From the NCBI GenBank assembly GCA_021735725.1, contig JAIPGS010000043.1, positions 1-6,910 of the forward strand: DNA of 6,910 nucleotides. The letters are read 5' to 3'. Source of the DNA: Candidatus Babeliales bacterium. GTDB taxonomy: Bacteria; Babelota; Babeliae; Babelales; CAIQNR01. Position numbers and translations under genes: made by a program. Of the stretch, positions 1-5,601 are shown one piece after another (the first letter of the stretch is position 1; each line of letters opens with the position of its first letter). The notes below the pieces were generated by a model. That model saw only the letters and a program-made list of their open reading frames with translations, did no database searches and was not told the DNA's origin.

Positions 1-760
1 CTGAAATTTTTTGATGGTACGAATGAAATTTTGCTTCTAAAAGATCATCTTGATTCATGTCTGAATAATGGGAAATAAGCATACATTCTTTGATAAGTAA
101 TGCTAACATTGTACCTGCTTCAACAACAGAATAAGCAATGTTTTGAACAGTTTCAATAGGGTGTAAACATGCATTAAGAGTATTGATTGTTCCTTCTTTA
201 ATACCCTCTGCAATTGCTTGTGCACATTTAAAAAGAGAATTTCCCCAATCAAAAAGACGAGATGCAAGAACAGGTGCTCCTTGTTTTTCGGCTTGAGTTG
301 CTAATGTGCAGCTTTCTTGAATCTCATTTTTTAAATATTTAATTTCTTGATAGTCGGGTAAAGATGCGGTTTTTTGGGAAAGAGTAGAAATGTTTTGTGA
401 GAGTTGTGATGTGTGTTTTTTTGCTATCGGCAGCATAAAATTACTATCATGTTTTTTATTTTGTAATGCGGCATAATCAGGATGGTAAGGGTCATTTTCA
501 GGCAAAGCAGAAGGGTTGTAATACTGTTGTTTTTGAAGTACTAAATGTGAAATATAATCAGCTTCTGCTTGAGCTGCACGCAAAGCAGGTAAACATGATT
601 GATGTGATTGGTGATTATGATGATATTCGTTTGAAAAAGATGAAGAATATGCATGATGAGGATGATGTGCGCTCCTTTCTGAATTCATTATATAAAAAAC
701 ATCAGAAGAAGTTTGAGTATAAAAGCACATAAAAAATAACAAAAATAAAAAATAGTTCAT
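1..760 (-). CDS. Secreted histidine-rich hypothetical protein, N-terminal part (runs off left edge)
   Basis: An open frame runs from an ATG at 760-758 to the window edge without a stop, giving 253 codons; the C-terminus lies outside. I do not recognise the family. Residues 1-18 (MNYFLFLLFFMCFYTQTS) look like a signal peptide with a very hydrophobic core and almost no positive n-region. A patch with eight histidines follows at residues 32-53 (HHPHH, then HHNHQSH), which could bind metal. Residues about 57-160 are polar and helical (AALQ, QLSQNISTLSQK, EIKYLKNEIQES). Residues about 162-230 are amphipathic or hydrophobic helices containing HPIETVQNI at 200-208, a kind of helical linker I associate with large secreted proteins; that is only an impression. 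An ATG at 763 is immediately adjacent and in frame. GGAG at 767-770 lies 3 nt from it but 6 nt from the ATG at 760, so 760 is preferred. The AT-rich opposite-strand frame at 466-732 is a shadow of this gene. Confidence 0.8.
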   Translation of the reverse strand, partial: MNYFLFLLFFMCFYTQTSSDVFYIMNSERSAHHPHHAYSSSFSNEYHHNHQSHQSCLPALRAAQAEADYISHLVLQKQQYYNPSALPENDPYHPDYAALQNKKHDSNFMLPIAKKHTSQLSQNISTLSQKTASLPDYQEIKYLKNEIQESCTLATQAEKQGAPVLASRLFDWGNSLFKCAQAIAEGIKEGTINTLNACLHPIETVQNIAYSVVEAGTMLALLIKECMLISHYSDMNQDDLLEAKFHSYHQKIS

Positions 761-785
761 CATCTGCTCCTTTGTGTTGGGGCAG

Positions 786-814
786 AATCTACTACGCAAA
801 AGATGAAAAATCAA
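786..814 (-). promoter_or_regulatory. Candidate sigma70-type promoter for the secreted histidine-rich protein
   Basis: On the minus strand TTGATT (809-814, 4/6 to TTGACA) is followed after 17 nt by TAGATT (786-791, 4/6 to TATAAT). Transcription would start near 779, leaving a leader of about 19 nt that carries the AAAGGAG ribosome binding site. The gap 764-980 otherwise holds only AT-rich sequence, including a 14-bp palindrome AAAAATGCATTTTT at 834-847. In DNA this AT-rich such matches arise easily by chance. Confidence 0.3.
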
Positions 815-980
815 ATGATTAAAAATTTTAATTAAAAATGCATTTTTCAGTTAAGAGCTATTGTTACTACTTGTAGCTTATAAACTTATATTAATTCTCT
901 GTATTAAATACGTGAAAACTCCATCTAGTTGAGTTATGCTCATCAACTTTTTAGCATGATATTACTCTTAAAATATATTT

Positions 981-1460
981 TTAATGCCGTCCAATTAAAC
1001 CTTTTAATCCTGCCCACAGAAGCAAAAGATCTTCTTTGCATTCAGAAGCTGTTAATGAAACTTCTTTTTTTATCATGTTTGCAACAGATGTAATATCAAT
1101 ACACAGACTCTCTGGTTCAGGACTATCTTCACGTTGTTCTGGTTTGTTATTTTCAGATGTTGTCACTATTCTTTTACGTAAAAAAGAATTACTTAAATTT
1201 TCATTTTTTAAAACTGTGGGAGCATCTATAAATACATCATCTCCAATTTCCCATACTATTGGAGATTTTCTCTCTTTACCTGTTATCGGAGATATTTCAT
1301 CAGAAATAACTGCCTCTTCTATATCTCCATTTGCAGCTACTAATGCCCATGATGAATCATTATTTAAAGAATCTTCTTTTAAAGAATTTTGACTCGCATA
1401 TACATGAAATGAATGCGCTCCGCACCATAACAAGATCAACATAAATACTCTTTTATTCAT
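981..1460 (-). CDS. Small secreted hypothetical protein, downstream partner of ppsA
   Basis: This is a complete gene of 159 residues and no recognised family. Residues 1-22 form a good Sec signal peptide: MNKR n-region, hydrophobic MLILLW core, and a V-Y-A cleavage site before Ser23. The mature part is polar and acidic, rich in Ser, Asn, Glu and Asp, with a Pro/Glu stretch around 106-118 (KPEQREDSPEPES). It ends in a predicted amphipathic helix (EDLLLLWAGLKGLIGRH) that could contact a membrane or partner. Two cysteines, 120 and 141, would remain after processing and could pair outside the cytoplasm. LLWC at 10-13 is not a proper lipobox, so a lipoprotein is unlikely. The start is supported by AAAAGGAAC ending 6-7 nt upstream, which begins directly at the end of the ppsA stop codon. 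The 12-nt gap to ppsA indicates co-transcription. No terminator with a U-tract is visible downstream on this strand. The plus-strand frame at 1036-1392 is a shadow. Confidence 0.8.
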   Translation of the reverse strand: MNKRVFMLILLWCGAHSFHVYASQNSLKEDSLNNDSSWALVAANGDIEEAVISDEISPITGKERKSPIVWEIGDDVFIDAPTVLKNENLSNSFLRKRIVTTSENNKPEQREDSPEPESLCIDITSVANMIKKEVSLTASECKEDLLLLWAGLKGLIGRH

Positions 1461-1472
1461 AAAAAGTTCCTT

Positions 1473-3857
1473 TTATTTTTGAGATAAGAATGGTAATACG
1501 GAATCAGCATTTAATGACATGGTATCAATTTTATGAAGCATCAAAAATTCTGCTATTTCAGGATAATCAGACGGAGCTTGGCCACAAATGCCTATCGGTC
1601 TTCCTGCTGCGTGTGCCCCTTCAATTGCTGCTTGCAACATAATCATAACAGCCGGATCACGTTCATCAAATGTTTTTGAAAGAAGCTGAGAATCACGATC
1701 AACTGATAATGTTGTTTGAGTTAAATCATTAGATCCAATAGAAAAACCATCAAAATATTTTGAAAATTCATCTATTAAAATTACATTCGATGGAATTTCA
1801 CACATCATATAAATTTTAAGCCCTTTTTGGCCTGAAACAAGACCATGTTTTTTTAAAAGTTCAATGGTATTTTTTGCTTCTGTAAGTGTTCGAACAAAAG
1901 GGATCATAATATTAATATTATCAAGACCCATCACTTCACGAGCATACTTAAGAGCTTTGCATTCAAGTTCAAATGCAGGAGCATACAGTTCATGGGTATA
2001 CCGCGAAGCACCACGAAGCCCGATCATTGGATTTTCTTCATGCGGTTCAAAAAATTTCCCGCCTATCAAATTTTTATATTCATTACTTTTAAAATCAGAA
2101 AAACGAATCAACACAGGCCGTGGATAAAATGCAGCAGCAATTGTTCCTGCTCCTTGTGCAATATTATACATAAAAAATTCTGCCGGTGTTTTATATGCTG
2201 CAGTTATTGCATATATTTCATCACGCATTTTTTTAGTTTCTATTTTTTCTGGAAATAAACATGCCATTGGATGCACTTGTGCTTGATTAGTAATAATAAA
2301 TTCTAAACGAGCAAGCCCCACCCCATCAACAGGAAGTTCACTTGTTTGATACGCTCTATCAGGTGCAGCGATATTAACAAGAATAGATGTTTTTGTTTTT
2401 TTTAATTGTGATAAAACAATTTCTTGTATAGAAATATCAAGCTTATCTTTATAAATAGTTCCTACTGATCCACTACTACAATCCATAGTAATCATTTGGC
2501 CATGTTGAATTTTTTTCAGTACTCCTGGAGCACCCACAATTGCAGGAATACCCAGTTCACGGCTTACAATTGCAGCATGACATGTTCGCCCTCCACTTTC
2601 TGTAATAATACCTGATGCTTTTTTCATAAGAGGAAGCCAATCTGGATCAGTCATACGAGTTATAATAATATCACCCTTTTTAATTGAATTAATGTCTTGC
2701 GGATGATGGATTAAACAAGCCTTTCCAGAAATTGCTTGATTACCAATACTCTGACCTTCAGCTAAAATAACAGCTGATTCTTTATTTTTTAAAGTATATA
2801 TTTTTAAAATATGTTTTTTTTCTTGCTGAAAACCATGAACAGTTTCAGGACGTGCTTGAACAATATAAAGTTTCCCCGTTATTCCATCTTTTGCCCATTC
2901 AATATCCATAGGAGACCATGCTCCTTTAAGGTTTGAATAATGATCTTCAATAATCAAGGCATATTTAGTCAAAAGTAAAACTTCTTCGTCTGTTAAAGAA
3001 AATTGAGCCCTTCGCACTGCATCAATATTCTTAACAATGATGGAATTTTTTGTTTTACCATAAACACGTTCACGTTTTTTACTTCCGCAAAATTTTTTAA
3101 TAAGAGGGATGAATCCCGTTTTAAACGTTTTCTTAAATACATGAAATTCATCAGGAACAACTTCACCTCCCACAATCGTTTCCCCAAGACCATAAGAAGA
3201 TGTTATCACCACAACATCTTTAAATCCTGTTTCTGTGTCAACAGTAAAAATAACCCCGGCACTGGCTTTATCAGATCGAACCATCTGCTGAACCCCAACA
3301 GAAAGCCCTACTGAAAAATGATCAAATCCTTTTTCAATACGATACACAATCGCACGGTCTGTAAAAAGTGAAGACATACATTTTTTGCATGCCTGAACCA
3401 GAGCTTCTTTTCCTGATATATTCAAAAATGTTTCTTGTTGTCCCGCAAATGAAGCGTCGGGCAAATCTTCTGCTGTTGCTGATGATCGAACAGCAACTGA
3501 ACAATTTTTTTGTTGCGCACTTTTTGAAAGTTTTTCATACGCTTGTTCAATTTCTTTAATAAGTTCTTGTGGAAAATCGGCACTCTCAATAAGTGTGCGA
3601 ACTTCTTTTCCTGTTGCATGAATCACGCTTAAGGTAGTTTTTTTATGTAATTTTTTAATAAATACTTTTAAACGATCAACTAAATTATTTTTTTCAAGAT
3701 GCAACCAATAAGCTTGAGCTGTTAAAGCAAATCCTTGAGGAACTGCAATACCTTTTTTAGTTAAATCTTGTATCATTTGACCAAGTGATGCATTTTTTCC
3801 TCCCACTGTTGGAATATCCTGCAAATTGATCGTTTTAAAATTTTTTATATACTTCAT
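1473..3857 (-). CDS. ppsA: Phosphoenolpyruvate synthase (pyruvate, water dikinase)
   Basis: The enzyme makes PEP, AMP and phosphate from pyruvate, ATP and water in the cytoplasm, the step that lets cells run gluconeogenesis from pyruvate. The 794 residues match the usual length (about 790). The N-terminal ATP-grasp domain (about 15-340) has GGKNASLGQM at 19-28, VRSSATAEDLPDASFAGQQE at 123-142 and the closing IVQARPETV at 332-340. The swivelling phosphohistidine domain (about 370-470) has SGGRTCHAAIVSRELGIPAI at 421-440, with catalytic His427. The C-terminal PEP/pyruvate barrel (about 490-794) has RFSDFKSNEY at 585-594, GLRGASRY at 613-620, CEIPS at 686-690, GSNDLTQTTLSVDRDS at 708-723 and GICGQAPSDYPEIAEFL at 756-772 with the active-site Cys758. 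No key residue appears missing, so the gene should be functional. Water dikinase is preferred over pyruvate phosphate dikinase because of length and these motifs. The start has AAAAAGG 7 nt upstream. It is the first gene of a likely two-gene operon and is divergent from brnQ. Confidence 0.96.
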   Translation of the reverse strand: MKYIKNFKTINLQDIPTVGGKNASLGQMIQDLTKKGIAVPQGFALTAQAYWLHLEKNNLVDRLKVFIKKLHKKTTLSVIHATGKEVRTLIESADFPQELIKEIEQAYEKLSKSAQQKNCSVAVRSSATAEDLPDASFAGQQETFLNISGKEALVQACKKCMSSLFTDRAIVYRIEKGFDHFSVGLSVGVQQMVRSDKASAGVIFTVDTETGFKDVVVITSSYGLGETIVGGEVVPDEFHVFKKTFKTGFIPLIKKFCGSKKRERVYGKTKNSIIVKNIDAVRRAQFSLTDEEVLLLTKYALIIEDHYSNLKGAWSPMDIEWAKDGITGKLYIVQARPETVHGFQQEKKHILKIYTLKNKESAVILAEGQSIGNQAISGKACLIHHPQDINSIKKGDIIITRMTDPDWLPLMKKASGIITESGGRTCHAAIVSRELGIPAIVGAPGVLKKIQHGQMITMDCSSGSVGTIYKDKLDISIQEIVLSQLKKTKTSILVNIAAPDRAYQTSELPVDGVGLARLEFIITNQAQVHPMACLFPEKIETKKMRDEIYAITAAYKTPAEFFMYNIAQGAGTIAAAFYPRPVLIRFSDFKSNEYKNLIGGKFFEPHEENPMIGLRGASRYTHELYAPAFELECKALKYAREVMGLDNINIMIPFVRTLTEAKNTIELLKKHGLVSGQKGLKIYMMCEIPSNVILIDEFSKYFDGFSIGSNDLTQTTLSVDRDSQLLSKTFDERDPAVMIMLQAAIEGAHAAGRPIGICGQAPSDYPEIAEFLMLHKIDTMSLNADSVLPFLSQK

Positions 3858-3888
3858 CCCACAACCTTTTTGACCAGTTATTTACATT

Positions 3889-3917
3889 ATTATAAGTGCA
3901 GCAAGTTTACCCAATAA
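3889..3917 (-). promoter_or_regulatory. Candidate proximal ppsA promoter
   Basis: On the minus strand a perfect TATAAT lies at 3889-3894, with expected transcription start near 3882 and a leader of about 25 nt containing the AAAAAGG ribosome site. The hexamer 17 nt upstream (TTATTG, 3912-3917) is a poor -35 element and there is no extended TGn, so an activator or a different promoter may be needed. Confidence 0.35.
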
Positions 3918-3982
3918 ATAAAGAAAAAAGAAATTTTTATACAAGCTTTATTATTCTGATATTTTTATAACTGAATGTTTTA

Positions 3983-4012
3983 ATTCTATAATGTTTAAAA
4001 CCAAGAAATCAA
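3983..4012 (-). promoter_or_regulatory. Candidate distal ppsA promoter
   Basis: On the minus strand TTGATT (4007-4012, 4/6) is followed after 18 nt by TAGAAT (3983-3988, 5/6); TATAGA at 3985-3990 is an alternative with 16-nt spacing. It would give a leader of about 120 nt. Its -35 element lies inside the left part of the dyad at 4002-4035, so a regulator bound there could affect it. It is not clear which of the two candidate promoters is used. Confidence 0.25.
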
Positions 4013-4035
4013 TCTTTCATAAAAACCATTTCTTG
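4002..4035. repeat. 8-bp inverted repeat CAAGAAAT / ATTTCTTG
   Basis: CAAGAAAT (4002-4009) and its exact reverse complement ATTTCTTG (4028-4035) are separated by 18 nt, with arm centres 26 bp apart. It sits in the ppsA-brnQ divergent gap and overlaps the candidate distal ppsA -35. It could be an operator pair for a dimeric regulator, or chance in AT-rich DNA. Confidence 0.35.
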
Positions 4036-4070
4036 CTCCTCATTCATAGATATGTTACATTTACTTATAG

Positions 4071-4087
4071 ACACATAAGATATGTGT
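4071..4087. promoter_or_regulatory. 17-bp dyad ACACATA-AGA-TATGTGT, possible operator
   Basis: A perfect 7-bp inverted repeat with a 3-nt centre lies 29 nt before the leader ORF, where its promoter would be expected. GATATGT inside it (4079-4085) also occurs at 4049-4055, exactly 30 bp upstream, about three helical turns. This could be an operator or, if transcribed, a small hairpin. No clear promoter for the leader could be fixed here; TTACTT (4061-4066) with TGTTAT (4085-4090, 18-nt spacing) is the best I see and would be overlapped by the dyad. Confidence 0.4.
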
Positions 4088-4115
4088 TATTTATTAATAT
4101 TTTAAGGGAGCCCCC

Positions 4116-4253
4116 ATGATAAATTACCAGAAAAACTATATAAAAAGTTCTGGCGTGTTTAAATCATTTTCTTCATTTTCCTCTCTTTTTCTGCTGACAC
4201 CATCTGTCATTCTCTGCTCTATGAGCATTATTATTATGGCCGTCGCGGTCTAA
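4116..4253 (+). CDS. Candidate 45-residue leader peptide of brnQ, rich in branched-chain residues
   Basis: A short ORF starts at ATG 4116, five nt after GGGAG (4106-4110), one of the strongest ribosome binding sites in the window, and ends at TAA 4251-4253. The peptide begins MINYQKNYIKSSGVFKSFSS, continues through Ser/Phe/Leu-rich residues and ends SIIIMAVAV. The last 22 residues hold 11 Ile, Leu or Val. It stops 105 nt before brnQ, and a hairpin lies in between. This layout resembles amino-acid biosynthesis leader peptides such as ilvL and ivbL, whose translation senses charged tRNA. Codon choice supports that: Val is GTC three times out of four, while brnQ uses GTC for none of its 24 Val. 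The Ile codons are consecutive ATT at 4227-4235. Alternatively it is a small single-span membrane protein, since residues 24-45 could cross the membrane, or a chance ORF. It has no similarity I recognise. Confidence 0.5.
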   Translation: MINYQKNYIKSSGVFKSFSSFSSLFLLTPSVILCSMSIIIMAVAV

Positions 4254-4294
4254 TATATTCTTTAATTAATTAAAAAATTTTCTTCCCTTCTTGC

Positions 4295-4330
4295 TTTCTG
4301 TCATACTGACAGAAAATTTATTTTGTTATT
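4295..4330 (+). terminator. Candidate attenuator hairpin before brnQ
   Basis: TTTCTGTCA (4295-4303) and TGACAGAAA (4307-4315) form a perfect 9-bp stem with a TAC loop, followed by the U-rich stretch ATTTATTTTGTTATT. It lies between the leader ORF stop and the brnQ ribosome site (AAGGA, 4348-4352). The stem has only three G:C pairs and the U-tract is interrupted, so it would be a weak terminator. That suits an attenuator but also leaves room for a DNA operator reading. TGACAGA of the right arm can instead pair with TCTGTCA at 4203-4209 inside the leader ORF, which would open this hairpin. Confidence 0.4.
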
Positions 4331-4358
4331 CACTCTTAATACTATGTAAGGAACATAT

Positions 4359-5552
4359 ATGAAAAAACTATTGAGATCGACCATTGTAACGGCAGGACTT
4401 GCCATATTTTCTATGCTTTTTGGTGCTGGAAATTTAATGTACCCTATTAAAGCTGGCGTAAATGCAGGAAGCAAACTTGGATGGGGAATTACAGGATTTC
4501 TTTTAACCGCAGTTTTAATACCGGTTATGGGACTTGTTGGAATCATTCTTTTTAACGGAGATTACAAAGCATTTTTTAATCGTTTGGGAAGGATTCCTGG
4601 AGCACTTATTATTGGTTTTTGTATGGCAGTAATTGGCCCTGTATACGTAATGCCTCGAATTGTTACTTCATGTTACACAATGATTATTCCTTTTCTTCCT
4701 GATTTTTTTTCAATTGGGTTATTTAGTATTATTTTTTGTGGATTAACATTTTTAGCTACGTATCGTGAAAGTAAGATTATTGATCTACTTGGTAACTTAA
4801 TTAGTCCTGCACTTTTAATCGCACTCAGCATTATTTTAGTAAAAGGAATTTTAAACCCACAAGCATTGATAGAAAATAGTGCTACAGGAATTTCTGTTTT
4901 TACAGAACAAGCAATATTAGGATATAATCTTTTAGATTTACTTGGAACCATTTTCTTTGGATCTATTGTTTTAAGTCTTCTTAAAAATTCAATCTCTTCA
5001 AACAATGATTACAATTTAAAAACATTGGCATGGACCGGAATGCAAGCAGGCCTTTTAGGATGCGTACTTCTTGGTATTGTGTATACAGGAATGGCTCTTC
5101 TTGGTGCATATTATGGACAAGGTCTTGAATCAACTAATGTTGCTGAACTTTTTAGTTTAATTTCTTTTAAAATACTTGGAGCTCATGGAGCATTTATTAT
5201 TGCAACAGCAGTAACAATGGCATGCTTTTCAACTATTATTGCACTTTCAACAGTACTTGCTGAATATGTGCAACGCGATATAAGTAATAATAAATTTTCC
5301 TATATTTCATCACTTGCACTTGTTTTGGGAATAACTATTGTAATATCACTTAAAGGACTGGGGCCACTGTTGCATTTTGCAACCCCTATTATTGTAACAA
5401 TATATCCACTCTTTATAACATTAACACTGGTAAATCTGGCTTATAAATTATTTAATTTTAAACCTGTAAAAATACCTGTTCTTATAACATTACTTGCTTC
5501 ACTCTATATAAATTCCGCAAGTTACGAAATTTATTTTTCATTATTTAGATAA
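4359..5552 (+). CDS. brnQ: Branched-chain amino acid carrier of the BrnQ/LIVCS family
   Basis: This is an inner-membrane secondary carrier expected to import Leu, Ile and Val with a cation (Na+ or H+) in the LIVCS family. Its 397 residues are nearly all hydrophobic segments: roughly 9-27, 41-65, 80-98, 115-134, 145-163, 186-207, 225-250, 268-300, 316-332, 340-362 and 370-386. The family hallmark FGAGNLMYP lies at 21-29 in the first segment. GPVYVMPR (93-100) matches the conserved GP-x4-PR motif, and the Ala/Ser/Thr-rich segment ending in ALSTVLAEYV (295-304) resembles the family's later conserved helix. The protein is about 40 residues shorter than typical 430-440-residue members, mostly in loops and the C-terminus, but looks intact. 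AAGGA ends 6 nt before the ATG, fixing the start. Codon use is AT-biased like the neighbouring genes. It is probably controlled through the upstream leader ORF and hairpin, and is terminated at 5559-5579. Substrate specificity is inferred from family only. Confidence 0.88.
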   Translation: MKKLLRSTIVTAGLAIFSMLFGAGNLMYPIKAGVNAGSKLGWGITGFLLTAVLIPVMGLVGIILFNGDYKAFFNRLGRIPGALIIGFCMAVIGPVYVMPRIVTSCYTMIIPFLPDFFSIGLFSIIFCGLTFLATYRESKIIDLLGNLISPALLIALSIILVKGILNPQALIENSATGISVFTEQAILGYNLLDLLGTIFFGSIVLSLLKNSISSNNDYNLKTLAWTGMQAGLLGCVLLGIVYTGMALLGAYYGQGLESTNVAELFSLISFKILGAHGAFIIATAVTMACFSTIIALSTVLAEYVQRDISNNKFSYISSLALVLGITIVISLKGLGPLLHFATPIIVTIYPLFITLTLVNLAYKLFNFKPVKIPVLITLLASLYINSASYEIYFSLFR

Positions 5553-5595
5553 AAAAAAGGGGCTGTAAAAAGCCCCTTTAAATTTATCTAAATAA
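5541..5595. terminator. Bidirectional intrinsic terminator nested in an extended dyad
   Basis: The core stem AAAGGGGCT (5556-5564) / AGCCCCTTT (5571-5579) has nine pairs and a 6-nt loop. Read on the minus strand it is followed by eight T, making a strong terminator for the gene at 5602-6546. On the plus strand TTTAAATTTA gives a weaker tail for brnQ. Outside the core, TTATTTAGATAAA (5541-5553) is the exact reverse complement of 5583-5595, adding 13 pairs after a small internal loop. The outer left arm includes the last codons and stop of brnQ. Confidence 0.88.
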
Positions 5596-5601
5596 ATTTT
5601 T

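Noticed and set aside
466..732. Plus-strand frame of 88 codons
   Set aside because: It lies opposite the minus-strand frame at 1-760, which has a ribosome site and signal peptide; this frame has none and its composition is that of an antisense reading.
927..952. Terminator-like AGTTGA / TCAACT hairpin followed by TTTTT on the plus strand
   Set aside because: Both flanking genes are on the minus strand, for which the U-tract is on the wrong side; six weak pairs with a 10-nt loop are easily chance. It could only matter for an antisense transcript.
1036..1392. Plus-strand frame of 118 codons
   Set aside because: Entirely opposite the 981-1460 gene, with no ribosome site; the minus-strand gene has a signal peptide and operon context.
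4009..4047. Minus-strand 12-residue ORF in the ppsA-brnQ gap
   Set aside because: Very short, no ribosome site before its first ATG, no residue pattern suggesting a leader for ppsA.
4236..4253. GC-rich GGCCGTCGCGGTC considered as part of a T-box riboswitch
   Set aside because: It does not match the conserved T-box sequence (AGGGTGG-A-CCGCG), and no specifier-stem architecture is apparent.
4316..4358. A separate promoter (TTTATT, 17 nt, TACTAT) directly before brnQ
   Set aside because: It would start transcription at about 4352, too late to include the brnQ ribosome site at 4348-4352, and the -35 is poor.
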